In this document: positions 14,645 to 23,592 of the stretch, one piece after another
Numbering within the stretch: position 1 is the first letter of the stretch
Layout: each line of letters opens with the position of its first letter
Assembly: GCF_019038595.1 (NCBI RefSeq)
Contig: NZ_JAHOPF010000002.1
Coordinates: 1-64,000 of the forward strand
Length of the DNA stretch: 64,000 nucleotides
Origin: Kaistella soli
GTDB lineage: Bacteria; Bacteroidota; Bacteroidia; Flavobacteriales; Weeksellaceae
Direction of reading: 5' to 3'
Program-made: the position numbers and the translations under genes
The notes under the pieces: model-generated
Database searches by the model: none
Told to the model about the DNA's origin: nothing
The model's input: the letters and a program-made list of their open reading frames with translations, nothing else

Positions 14645-15769
14645 ATGGTAAAGAAAAATTTTTTAATCGCATTAGCAGCGGTTTCGCTGATTAGTTGCAC
14701 CCCAATTTATAAAAAAATGAACGTAGACAAAGAAACTTACGAAGGCTTGAAAGACGGCCTTTATGCAAATTTCCAAACTTCAAAAGGAAATATGATTGTG
14801 AAATTCGAAGACAAAAAAGCACCGGTAACGGTTGCTAATTTTGTTGGATTGGCTGAAGGAAAAATCGAAAACAAAGCCAAAGCGAAGGGAGTTCCTTTTT
14901 ATGACGGAACGATTTTCCACAGGGTGATCAAAGATTTCATGATTCAGGGCGGCGATCCTCAGGGAACAGGAATGGGCGATCCGGGTTATAAATTTGATGA
15001 CGAAAAAAATGATCTGCAGCACACAGGGAAAGGAATTCTTTCCATGGCTAACTCCGGTCCTAATACCAACGGTTCTCAGTTTTTCATTACTGAAGTGGCT
15101 ACCCCTTGGTTAGATGGAAGACACACCATTTTCGGTTCTGTTGTAAAAGGAGAAGATGTGATCGACGCTATTGCAAATGTGGAAAAAGGAGCTCAGGACA
15201 AACCTAAAACTGATATTGTCCTGGAGAAAGTTTCCGTATTCACTAAAGGTGATGAATATAAAAATTACGACGCTGCAAAACTTTTCAGCGAAGGTAAAGG
15301 GAAGATCAAGGAAAATAATAAGGCAGCAGAAGCTAAAATTGAAGCTGATAAAAAGAAAAAAGAGGAAGAGTTTGCTGCAAATCAGCAAAAGCTTGTAGAT
15401 GATTTAAAAGCCGGAATGCAGGTAACTCCATCAGGTTTATATTACAAAATCACCAAAACAACTTCCGGTGTTTCTCCGAAAGCAGGTGAAGAAGTGGCAG
15501 TGCATTACGCAGGAAAATTAGTTGACGGAACTGAGTTTGATTCTTCATTCAAAAGAAACCAGCCTATCGAAATTCCAATCGGAGTAGGACAGGTAATTAA
15601 AGGTTGGGATGAAGGAATTTTATTAATGAAAGAAGGAGAAACTGCTACACTTTTAATCCCGTCTGAATTGGGTTACGGAGCTAGAGGTGCTGGAGGCGTG
15701 ATACCGCCAAACGCATGGTTGATCTTTGATGTGGAACTTGTAAAAGTAAACAGCAACGCCGTAAAATAA
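14645..15769 (+). CDS. Dual-domain prolyl isomerase lipoprotein (cyclophilin + FKBP)
   Basis: This 374-residue envelope protein joins two unrelated prolyl isomerase folds. After a lipoprotein signal (lipidated Cys19 in 'VSLISC') comes a cyclophilin domain (about 38-195) with 'TIFHRVIKDFMIQGGDP', 'SMANSGPNTNGSQFFIT' and 'LDGRHTIFG'. A lysine/glutamate-rich helical linker (about 205-255) leads to an FKBP domain (about 262-370) with 'VAVHYAGKLVDGTEFDSSF', 'GWDEGILLMKEGE' and 'SELGYGARGAGG'. Both active sites look complete. It should help fold or refold exported proteins. Dual-family immunophilins are known in Flavobacteriia. It is cotranscribed with the GldI-like gene and followed by a strong terminator. 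Confidence 0.94.
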   Translation: MVKKNFLIALAAVSLISCTPIYKKMNVDKETYEGLKDGLYANFQTSKGNMIVKFEDKKAPVTVANFVGLAEGKIENKAKAKGVPFYDGTIFHRVIKDFMIQGGDPQGTGMGDPGYKFDDEKNDLQHTGKGILSMANSGPNTNGSQFFITEVATPWLDGRHTIFGSVVKGEDVIDAIANVEKGAQDKPKTDIVLEKVSVFTKGDEYKNYDAAKLFSEGKGKIKENNKAAEAKIEADKKKKEEEFAANQQKLVDDLKAGMQVTPSGLYYKITKTTSGVSPKAGEEVAVHYAGKLVDGTEFDSSFKRNQPIEIPIGVGQVIKGWDEGILLMKEGETATLLIPSELGYGARGAGGVIPPNAWLIFDVELVKVNSNAVK

Positions 15770-15823
15770 TTGAAACAAGAAGACTGTTTTATTCGGTCAT
15801 TCTGATGTATTTCAAAAATGTAG

Positions 15824-15854
15824 AACGCCTCAAAACAAATGTTTTTGAGGCGTT
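15824..15854 (+). terminator. Terminator of the prolyl isomerase operon
   Basis: The 12-bp stem AACGCCTCAAAA/TTTTGAGGCGTT is followed by a T run. Confidence 0.9.
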
Positions 15855-15894
15855 TTTTTGTTTAGCACTGCTGAGCGCTGAGAAAATAATTAAG

Positions 15895-15926
15895 AAAACC
15901 AAAGCAAAATGAATTGCTTTGGTTTT
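15895..15926 (-). terminator. Terminator of the acyl-CoA dehydrogenase gene
   Basis: A perfect 13-bp stem AAAACCAAAGCAA/TTGCTTTGGTTTT with a 6-nt loop lies 40 nt past the dehydrogenase stop. It has T-rich flanks on both strands and could act in both directions. Confidence 0.8.
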
Positions 15927-15965
15927 TAAATGTATTAAATGTTTCCTAAATCTGAAAATCAAATG

Positions 15966-17147
15966 CTAGCCAAAAGCATTGATTCCGGTAACATCCATAC
16001 CGGTGATCAGCAAATGAATATCATGGGTACCTTCATAGGTAATCACAGATTCTAAATTTGCGGCATGGCGCATCATTGGAAACTCGCCCATGATTCCCAT
16101 TCCGCCCAGCATTTGTCTGGATTCTCTGGCAATATCGATGGCCATTTTTACATTGTTTCTTTTCGCCATTGAAATCTGCGCGGGACTTGCCTTATGTGCA
16201 TTTTTAAGATTTCCAAGCTGAAGACAGAGCAACTGTGCTTTGGTAATTTCTGTTAAAAATTCTGCTATTTTTTTCTGCTGTAACTGGAAGCCGGCAATTG
16301 GTTTTCCGAACTGTTTTCTTTCTTTGGAATATTGAACAGCCGTACAGTAACAGTCGATTGCAGCTCCGATAACGCCCCAGGAAATTCCGTAACGTGCAGA
16401 ATTCAGACAGGACAAAGGTCCTTTTAATCCAACCACTTTCGGTAATAAATTTTCTTTTGGAACCTTTACGTTATTGAAAACGAGCTCGCCGGTTTTAGAG
16501 GCACGGAGACTCCATTTGTTATGGGTTTCAGGAGTGGTGAATCCTTCAAAAGCACGTTCCACAATCAGTCCCTGAACTTTTCCTTCTTCATTTTTTGCCC
16601 AAACAACCGCGATGTCGCAAAGGGGAGCGTTGGTGATCCACATTTTGGCACCGTTCAGTAAATAATGGTCGCCTTTATCTTCAAAATGAGTTTCCATTGA
16701 ACTTGGATCAGAACCGTGATTAGGCTCAGTAAGACCGAAGGCGCCAATCATTTCGCCGGAAGCTAAATGGGGTAAGAATTTTCTTTTCTGTTCTTCGGAA
16801 CCGAATTCATTGATCGGGAACATCACCAGCGAACTTTGTACAGAAGCCGCGGAACGTACAGCGGAATCGCCTCTTTCAAGTTCCTGCATGATAATTCCGT
16901 AAGAAATCTGATCCAGACCGGAGCCGCCGTATTCTTCAGGAATATATGGACCCAGAGCGCCAATTTTCCCCAGTTCTTTCATCAGGTTAGGAATATCGGT
17001 ATGATTTTGTGCCGCTTCATCAATTTTTGGCATCACAAAACTTTCAACCCAATCTCTTACAGATTGCCGGATTAACTTGTGTTCATCGGTTAAAAGATCA
17101 TCCATCAGATAATAATCAGGGATGGTTGTGAGCGGGTAATATGACAT
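15966..17147 (-). CDS. Acyl-CoA dehydrogenase, glutaryl-CoA dehydrogenase-like
   Basis: This 393-residue flavoenzyme of the acyl-CoA dehydrogenase family most resembles glutaryl-CoA dehydrogenases. Features seen are 'AFGLTEPNHGSDPSSM' and 'MWITNAPLCDIAVVWAK' (FAD/substrate contacts), 'SARYGISWGVIGAA', and the catalytic Glu372 in 'YEGTHDIH'. In glutaryl-CoA dehydrogenase that glutamate and a nearby arginine handle the dicarboxyl substrate; Arg in 'NSARYGI' fits. It would oxidise glutaryl-CoA to crotonyl-CoA in lysine/tryptophan breakdown. It has no operon partner, and the exact substrate is inferred from family resemblance. Confidence 0.85.
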   Translation of the reverse strand: MSYYPLTTIPDYYLMDDLLTDEHKLIRQSVRDWVESFVMPKIDEAAQNHTDIPNLMKELGKIGALGPYIPEEYGGSGLDQISYGIIMQELERGDSAVRSAASVQSSLVMFPINEFGSEEQKRKFLPHLASGEMIGAFGLTEPNHGSDPSSMETHFEDKGDHYLLNGAKMWITNAPLCDIAVVWAKNEEGKVQGLIVERAFEGFTTPETHNKWSLRASKTGELVFNNVKVPKENLLPKVVGLKGPLSCLNSARYGISWGVIGAAIDCYCTAVQYSKERKQFGKPIAGFQLQQKKIAEFLTEITKAQLLCLQLGNLKNAHKASPAQISMAKRNNVKMAIDIARESRQMLGGMGIMGEFPMMRHAANLESVITYEGTHDIHLLITGMDVTGINAFG

Positions 17148-17222
17148 AATTTTTAGATTTGGCTAAAATTAGGATTTTTCGGAAAGATGGCGAAATTTTA
17201 AAGCAAAATAAAAGCAGAAAAC

Positions 17223-17966
17223 CTATTTTTTATCTACAAATTTGTAGAGATAGGGCGCTTTGTTTGCAGAACCGTCAAAAAACTTTTCCAGCCGCTCCAG
17301 TGAGTTAAGAGCAAGGATTTTTCGCTGAAAATTATTTCTTCTGAATTTTTCATTAAGGACAGTTTCGTAAACGGTCTGCAATTCTTTCATCGTGAATTTT
17401 TCCGGAAGCAGGTTGCTCGCAACGATTTGGGTGTCAATGTTTTTACGGATATGATTAAGTCCGATACTGATAATTCTTTCATGATCGAAAGCCATATTCG
17501 GAAGTTTATCTACTTCGAACCAGGCACAGGTTTCATTAAACGCATCCGGAAAAGTATCTACCAGTGTGAAATCAATTAAACTGCAGTAACCAACGGTAAT
17601 GAACCGCTGAAAGATCCAGTGTTCCTTTGGAACTTCAATATTTTTATTTTTCAGAAGAATTTGATGAACGTTATTTTCTGTTCTGTCCTTTCGCCCAAAG
17701 GTGTGGAACTGCTCCAGAAAAATATCGGAAAGATGCGTCCTTTCATAAAGTACGCGGGATGCTGCCTCGCGCAGATCTTCATCATTAAAAACAAAACCGC
17801 CCGGAAGCGACCATAAATCGAGATCGTGATATTTTAAAAGCAAAACTTTCAGAATTCCGTTGGAAAACCCAAAAATAGCACAGTCCACAGAGAGGTGGTC
17901 CACGAATTCTTTAGTATCGATAAGCTGCTGTAAATTCTGTTTGTTCTTGGTATCGTCGATTCTCAT
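17223..17966 (-). CDS. Nudix-domain transcriptional regulator (NrtR/AraR type)
   Basis: The 247-residue protein has a Nudix domain (about 20-160) and a C-terminal winged-helix region (about 165-235, 'LLPEKFTMKELQTVYETV'). The box reads 'GGFVFNDEDLREAASRVLYERTHL': the catalytic RE-x-EE glutamates are partly lost (RV in place of RE). That is expected for Nudix-fold sugar-responsive repressors such as AraR and NrtR, not for hydrolases. It lies 12 nt downstream of the MFS transporter gene on the same strand and faces the glucan-utilization operon, so it is the likely local regulator. Effector (perhaps a released sugar) unknown. Confidence 0.85.
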   Translation of the reverse strand: MRIDDTKNKQNLQQLIDTKEFVDHLSVDCAIFGFSNGILKVLLLKYHDLDLWSLPGGFVFNDEDLREAASRVLYERTHLSDIFLEQFHTFGRKDRTENNVHQILLKNKNIEVPKEHWIFQRFITVGYCSLIDFTLVDTFPDAFNETCAWFEVDKLPNMAFDHERIISIGLNHIRKNIDTQIVASNLLPEKFTMKELQTVYETVLNEKFRRNNFQRKILALNSLERLEKFFDGSANKAPYLYKFVDKK

Positions 17967-17978
17967 AGTAAGACAAAA

Positions 17979-19172
17979 TTAATAATTATTTTCTTTTTTT
18001 GAGACATAAGATTTAAAATAAATAAAACTTAAACCAAAAAGTACAATTACTGCTAACGAAATGAAGAATGCGTAATAATTTCCGTAATGGTACTGAAAAA
18101 GATAAGACATCATGACCGAGCCGAATGAGCTGCCCATGGATGAGAAAATGACGATGAGTGAGGTGAAGATATTGATGTCGTTTTTGGGAATGTTGGTGAT
18201 CATGCGCGAACTGATGACCGGATAAAGCGGCGCCAGGAATAACCCGATGAGCGGAAAAATAAACAGGGAAACTTTGGTAAAACTGTTTAACAATAAGGTT
18301 TGGGAAAATATCAGCATCAGAAATATGATAATAACGCAAACCATGAAATAACGGAAAAGTGAAAAACGCTGAATGATATTTGCGGTGACCATTCGGCCAA
18401 TAAAAGAGAAAAGCGCCAGAAATGCCGATGCCTGCAGTGCAAAAAATGAATTCACATTCAAATGGTTTTTATAGAAAGAAGGCAGCCAGGAATTGAAATT
18501 CTGCTCGATGAACACAATACTGAAAATAATCATTAAAAAAAGCAAATGACGTTTATTGAGAAACTGAGTAACTGAAACCAACGAAGTTTTCTTATCAGTG
18601 GTGGAATTATCTGAGATTTCTGTTCTGAATAATATGAACACATTTAAGAATGCTAAAAGGGAAATCAGCAGGAAACCGAATTTCCAGTATTCCGAATATT
18701 CACTTGCGATCAGCCATCCGAAACCAAGGTTCACTACGAAAATACCGATCATAAAGGAGGCTTCCACGCTGCTCATCACTTTAGCGAGGGCAGTTTCGTT
18801 AAGAATATTATTTCTGAGGATTCCGTATACCGAAATTTTCGCCAGAGAAAAACTTATACCGATCACCGCAAACCAAACTTTGAAAAACCAGAAAACATCA
18901 AGCAATGGAAGGAGGAAACAACAGATCCCAACCGTCAGTAAAGACAAGATCAGGGATTTTTTTGTTCCAAAACGGTTGATAAAACTGGCTGCAAAAAGTG
19001 ATATAAACGCGATCGGCAAATCTTTAAAAGCCTCTAAGAACCCAAGTTTGCTGTAGGAAATATCGTTTCCCGCAAGCTGCAGGATGACGATGCCCATACA
19101 GTTCAGCACCATAGAAAATATCAGAAAACTGATCTTTAACGGGAATGAGATGGATTTATATTTTAGAGACAT
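17979..19172 (-). CDS. MFS sugar transporter
   Basis: The 397-residue inner-membrane protein has about 12 predicted transmembrane helices and no signal peptide. Features include 'FLEAFKDLPIAFISLFAASFI' and the loop 'NRFGTKKSL' between helices 2 and 3, which is typical of the major facilitator family. It heads a two-gene unit with the Nudix regulator and is divergent from the SusC operon. Its job is therefore probably uptake of glucose or a short glucan fragment from the periplasm. The substrate is inferred only from context. Confidence 0.82.
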   Translation of the reverse strand: MSLKYKSISFPLKISFLIFSMVLNCMGIVILQLAGNDISYSKLGFLEAFKDLPIAFISLFAASFINRFGTKKSLILSLLTVGICCFLLPLLDVFWFFKVWFAVIGISFSLAKISVYGILRNNILNETALAKVMSSVEASFMIGIFVVNLGFGWLIASEYSEYWKFGFLLISLLAFLNVFILFRTEISDNSTTDKKTSLVSVTQFLNKRHLLFLMIIFSIVFIEQNFNSWLPSFYKNHLNVNSFFALQASAFLALFSFIGRMVTANIIQRFSLFRYFMVCVIIIFLMLIFSQTLLLNSFTKVSLFIFPLIGLFLAPLYPVISSRMITNIPKNDINIFTSLIVIFSSMGSSFGSVMMSYLFQYHYGNYYAFFISLAVIVLFGLSFIYFKSYVSKKENNY

Positions 19173-19209
19173 TCAAATAAATTTTTGTTCCAGCGTTCAA
19201 TTTTGGGGA

Positions 19210-19240
19210 TTAATTTAACAGTAATTTAGTCTTAAATTAA
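19210..19240. promoter_or_regulatory. AT-rich inverted repeat between the MFS and susC genes
   Basis: TTAATTTAA and TTAAATTAA form a perfect 9-bp inverted repeat with a 13-nt centre in the divergent promoter region. It is AT-only, so it could be chance. Confidence 0.25.
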
Positions 19241-19331
19241 CAAAAATTAAACATTACAAGGCTCAAAAATACTGGAAAAATTGAAATAAGTTAAAAAAAA
19301 ATAAAAGTTGTCAAAAAAAAAGATAAATTTA

Positions 19332-19350
19332 TTGTCTCATATTGAGATAA
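19332..19350. promoter_or_regulatory. Candidate operator of the glucan-utilization operon
   Basis: TTGTCTCA-TAT-TGAGATAA is a 19-bp near-perfect palindrome (one mismatch) that ends 16 nt before the susC ATG. It follows a weak -7-like TAAATTTA at 19324. A repressor bound here would block transcription start or elongation. The divergent Nudix-type regulator is the natural candidate. Confidence 0.5.
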
Positions 19351-19366
19351 CAAAAACTAAAATAAT

Positions 19367-22117
19367 ATGAATTTAAAGTATTCTAAAAGTCTGGGATTAG
19401 TCGCAGTACTTTATTTTACAGTAAACATGAATGCTCAGGTTTCCGATTCTTTGAAAGAAAAGAAAATTGAGGAAGTAGTGGTGATTGGTTATGGAACTCA
19501 GAAAAAATCAAATTTAACCACTGCAATTTCTACCATTAAAGCTGATGCTTTTGACAACAGACCTATCACCAATGTTGCCCAAGGCTTACAGGGCAATGCC
19601 TCTGGCGTAAATGTTGTACAGCCCTCGGGGAAACCTGGAGGAAATTTAAAGGTCAACATTCGGGGTTTAAGTTCTGCTTATTCGAGCAATGATCCGATCT
19701 TTATTGTGGATGGTGTACAAACATTTGATGTAAGCGGAATCAACTCTGAGGATATTGTGGATATCTCCATTTTAAAAGATGCAGCTTCTGCTTCTATTTA
19801 TGGGGTAAATGCAGGTTCCGGCGTGGTTTTAATTACTACTAAAAAAGGAAAATCAGGAGTGGGAAAATTAGATTTTCACACCTATTTTGGTTTTTCAAAA
19901 CTGGAAAACAATATTTCAGTCTTAAATACTCCGCAGTATATTGCTTTGCAACAGGAAAGGGGAGTTAATATGAGTTCTTATTTAAACAATTCTAATCCGG
20001 ATGCCAATTCATTAATTAATACTGACTGGCAAAAAGAAACATTCCAAACAGGAGTGGATCAAAACTACAATGTCTCTTATGGAGGAGGATCTGACGAATT
20101 GAGGTATTTTGCTTCCATCGGTCATCAAATTACTCAGGGAATCGTAAAGCCTTCAGATTACACAAGAACGTCTCTAAGATTAAATTTGGATGCAAAAGCC
20201 AATTCCTGGCTGAAAATGCATGCTAACTTAAATTATATCACCTCAGAAAATAATTTCATTGGGGATAATTTATCTTCGGCAAGTGGTGGTGTGGTTTTGG
20301 CCTCATTGCTTACTCCACCTATTTTAGCAATTTACAAGAGCGACAACAGCGGCCAGTTCGCACAAAACCCTTTTCAGAGTTCTTGGGAAAATCCATTGGC
20401 TTACACCACTAGAGTAAACAGAAATAACATTGACCGCGTAATGTCAAGTTTAGGATTGGACGTGTCATTACTAAGTAATTTGGTCTACAGACCTTCAGTT
20501 TCTTTGGATTTCTCTGCCTTAAATAATGATTATTTCGTTGACGGCTACCGAACAAGCTATGGAAGAGAAAAACAAGGTGTGGGTTCTAACAGAAGAAACA
20601 ATTACAGCAATTTAATTTTCGAACACACTTTAACGTATGATCTTAAAGATGCCAACAACAATTTCCAGATGTTATTAGGAAATGCTGTGGGGCAAGCAGA
20701 TTATGATGGGAAATATGTTTATGCTGAAAAGTTTCCTTCAGATTTGCGCGAACTCGATTTAAGACTTTCAACACAGGTAAACGCACCGGTTTACGAAGCA
20801 AGCAGAGTAAATACGGTTTCCGGTTTTGCACGAGCCAATTACAGTTATCAGGATAAATATTTACTTACAGCTACAATGAGAGCCGATGGTTCATCTAAAT
20901 TAGCGGAAGGCAAGAAATGGGGATATTTTCCTTCTTTTTCCGCCGGATGGATTATTTCGAAAGAGAATTTTTATGGAGAAAACAGACTGATGAACCTTCT
21001 TAAAATAAGAGGTGGCTGGGGAAAAACAGGAAACATTACAGGAATTACCCCTTATTCTTCTTATAATTTAGGTGTTTATAATGCTGAAGGCACTACACTT
21101 TCTCAAACTCAAATCGGAAATTCAGATTTAAGCTGGGAAACTATTACCCAAACCAATATCGGTTTAGATTTAGGATTCTTAAATAACAGAATTTCATTAA
21201 ATGTGGATGCTTATCAGAAAATAACTGACGATTTATTGGTAAGTTTTGTTTCGTCAGCAAACACGAATCCAGTTTGGGCAAATTTAGGAAGCATAGAAAA
21301 TAAAGGGATTGAAGCAACTTTAAACACCAAAAATATCGTCTCTGACAATTTCACATGGACTTCCAATTTCAACATTTCCTTCAATAAATCGAAGGTAAAA
21401 GATCTAGATACTAAATTCAGTTCAATGGTTGGAAATGTTCCAATGTCCGGTAACGCTGTATATTTTACAGAAGGTCAACCCCTAAGCTCATTTTATGGTT
21501 TGAAAGTAGATCATGTGGATGCCAATACGGGATATATTATTTACAAAGACCTGGATGGTGACGGTATTGCATCAAGCAACACAGTGTACGATTCCGATGA
21601 CAGAACCTTCCTGGGCGATGCGCAACCTGATTACGTTTTTGGATTCAGTAACAATTTCTCCTATAAAGGCTTTAATCTGGATATGTTGATTACGGGTTCT
21701 CAGGGAAATGAAATTCTGAATGCCTCAAAAATCCAGTTGGAATCAATGCGGGATTCAAACAACCAATCCGTAGCAGTACTGGACCGCTGGACCGCACCAG
21801 GACAGATTACCAATATTCCTAAAGCAAATGATCCTTTGGCCTCACAAATTTCAGACCGTTGGGTAGAAGATGGTTCTTATATCCGTTTAAAAAGTGTAAC
21901 ATTAGGATACACCTTCAATAAAAACGGTTTTGTTAATAAATTAGGCCTTAAAAATCTAAATGTCTATGCAACTGCACAGAATTTATTTACCATCACTGAT
22001 TATACAGGTTTTGATCCGGAAGTAAGTGCTTTTACGACCGGTTTAAGTTCTGGAATTGATTTCGGTACTTATCCTCAGGTAAAAACATACATAATGGGAT
22101 TAAAAGTTGGTTTTTAA
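19367..22117 (+). CDS. susC: SusC/RagA-type TonB-dependent glycan transporter
   Basis: The 916-residue outer-membrane transporter imports oligosaccharides, energised by TonB. After a signal peptide ('VNMNAQ', about 24) comes the TonB box/SusC signature 'IEEVVVIGYGTQKKSNLT', then the plug (about 45-165, 'PIFIVDGVQ', 'ISILKDAASASIYGVNAGSGVVLITTKKG' in pieces) and a 22-strand barrel ending in '...YIMGLKVGF'. The carboxypeptidase-regulatory-like domain that usually precedes the plug in SusC proteins is absent, so the protein is on the short side. It forms a complex with the SusD lipoprotein encoded next. First gene of the locus; the palindrome upstream suggests repression. Confidence 0.96.
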   Translation: MNLKYSKSLGLVAVLYFTVNMNAQVSDSLKEKKIEEVVVIGYGTQKKSNLTTAISTIKADAFDNRPITNVAQGLQGNASGVNVVQPSGKPGGNLKVNIRGLSSAYSSNDPIFIVDGVQTFDVSGINSEDIVDISILKDAASASIYGVNAGSGVVLITTKKGKSGVGKLDFHTYFGFSKLENNISVLNTPQYIALQQERGVNMSSYLNNSNPDANSLINTDWQKETFQTGVDQNYNVSYGGGSDELRYFASIGHQITQGIVKPSDYTRTSLRLNLDAKANSWLKMHANLNYITSENNFIGDNLSSASGGVVLASLLTPPILAIYKSDNSGQFAQNPFQSSWENPLAYTTRVNRNNIDRVMSSLGLDVSLLSNLVYRPSVSLDFSALNNDYFVDGYRTSYGREKQGVGSNRRNNYSNLIFEHTLTYDLKDANNNFQMLLGNAVGQADYDGKYVYAEKFPSDLRELDLRLSTQVNAPVYEASRVNTVSGFARANYSYQDKYLLTATMRADGSSKLAEGKKWGYFPSFSAGWIISKENFYGENRLMNLLKIRGGWGKTGNITGITPYSSYNLGVYNAEGTTLSQTQIGNSDLSWETITQTNIGLDLGFLNNRISLNVDAYQKITDDLLVSFVSSANTNPVWANLGSIENKGIEATLNTKNIVSDNFTWTSNFNISFNKSKVKDLDTKFSSMVGNVPMSGNAVYFTEGQPLSSFYGLKVDHVDANTGYIIYKDLDGDGIASSNTVYDSDDRTFLGDAQPDYVFGFSNNFSYKGFNLDMLITGSQGNEILNASKIQLESMRDSNNQSVAVLDRWTAPGQITNIPKANDPLASQISDRWVEDGSYIRLKSVTLGYTFNKNGFVNKLGLKNLNVYATAQNLFTITDYTGFDPEVSAFTTGLSSGIDFGTYPQVKTYIMGLKVGF

Positions 22118-22141
22118 TAAAGTTTACTAAGAAGAAAAATT

Positions 22142-23590
22142 ATGAAAAATACGATAAAAATATTAGGAATTGCTTCCATTGCTGTTATTAGCTTAAATTC
22201 TTGCAGAGATTATCTTTCAACGGAACCCATTGTAGAAACTACATTTCCCTATGAAGAGTTTAAAATTAAAAACGGTGCAGAAGCTGAATTATTAATGAAC
22301 TCAATCTACTCAGAATTTGGGGGGGAATACTGGCAGTTAGATTACTTTGTTATCGGTGATTCACAAACCGATAATTCTTACGCGGGAGCAGATAATCCGG
22401 AAAATTTCCAGCAGGATGAATACCGTATTTATACCACCAATGGAAATGTAAACCGTGACTGGAACTATCTTACCGGGATGGTGAACAAGTGTAACAAAAT
22501 CATTTATTATGTGAATGAAGTTTCAGATTTATCTCCATCAAGAAAAGATGAAATGATTGGTGAAGCTTATGCTTTGAGGGCTTTAGCAAATTTTCAGGCA
22601 GTACAGCTTTGGGGAGATTTCCCACTAATTACAAAGGTTATTACCAATGTAACTCCCGAAAATCTGGATGAGCTTTATCCGTTCATTTATCCCTCAAGAA
22701 ACAGTGTCGAAGAAGTTTATGCTTCCATTATTGAAGATCTTACGCAATCCATTGCAAAAGCACCTACTTCTAATGCTGCTAATAAAGGAAAAGCTACCAG
22801 AAACGCAGCAAAAGGTCTTTTAGCTAAAGTATATGCTACTAAGCCAAGCCCCGATTGGGCAAAAACAGAACAACTTTCCTCAGAAGTTATTAATGGCGGA
22901 TATAGCTTACTGCCGGCTTACGAACATCTGTTCGATAACCAACACGAACTTAATGCAGAATCTATTTGGGAAGTTGACGGGCAAGGATGGGGAAGTACCA
23001 TCGGAGCGTGGGGAACCGGTATGTTTTTAGGAACCGACTGGAAAAAATTCATGACACCTTCCAATGATTTGGTTCAGTCTTTCGATAATGAAAATGACAC
23101 CGAAAGAAAAGCAACCTCCGTCAAATTTACAAACGTGACCTGGCCTGATACATATTGGGGCAGCAATTTCCCTTTTGCGAATAAAATGCGTGATACCAAT
23201 GGAAATCAAAATTTTTATCTTCTTCGTCTTGCTGATTTAGTTTTATTAAAAGCTGAAGCAAAAGTAAATTTAGGTGATTTATCAGGTGCCGCAGATTTAA
23301 TTAATCTTGTTAGAGGAAGGGTAAATTTAAGTCCGGTTTCAATCGTATCTAAAGAAGACGGAATTAATAAAATTCTGCATGAAAGAAAACTGGAACTCTC
23401 ATTTGAAGGACAGCGCTGGTTTGATCTGAAACGAACTGGAAAAGCTGTTGAGATTTTGTCCAAACAGAAAGATGGAAATGGGGCAATACTTCCGTATGCA
23501 GCCAATATTAATCAGAACCGATTATTGTGGCCGATACCGCAAAATCAACGAGATAAAAATATAAATCTTACTCAAAACCCAGGTTATTAA
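22142..23590 (+). CDS. susD: SusD/RagB-type glycan-binding lipoprotein
   Basis: The 482-residue surface lipoprotein (lipidated Cys20 in 'ISLNSCRDYLSTEP') forms the lid over the SusC channel and binds the glycan. TPR-like helices of the RagB fold are visible ('AEALLRALANF' type 'GEAYALRALANFQAVQLWGD'), with the characteristic late 'ILHERKLELSFEGQRWFDLKRTG' and C-terminal 'LLWPIPQNQRDKN' segments. It follows susC after 24 nt. The glycan bound is inferred from the enzymes downstream: beta-1,6/beta-1,3-glucan fragments. Confidence 0.95.
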   Translation: MKNTIKILGIASIAVISLNSCRDYLSTEPIVETTFPYEEFKIKNGAEAELLMNSIYSEFGGEYWQLDYFVIGDSQTDNSYAGADNPENFQQDEYRIYTTNGNVNRDWNYLTGMVNKCNKIIYYVNEVSDLSPSRKDEMIGEAYALRALANFQAVQLWGDFPLITKVITNVTPENLDELYPFIYPSRNSVEEVYASIIEDLTQSIAKAPTSNAANKGKATRNAAKGLLAKVYATKPSPDWAKTEQLSSEVINGGYSLLPAYEHLFDNQHELNAESIWEVDGQGWGSTIGAWGTGMFLGTDWKKFMTPSNDLVQSFDNENDTERKATSVKFTNVTWPDTYWGSNFPFANKMRDTNGNQNFYLLRLADLVLLKAEAKVNLGDLSGAADLINLVRGRVNLSPVSIVSKEDGINKILHERKLELSFEGQRWFDLKRTGKAVEILSKQKDGNGAILPYAANINQNRLLWPIPQNQRDKNINLTQNPGY

Positions 23591-23592
23591 TT

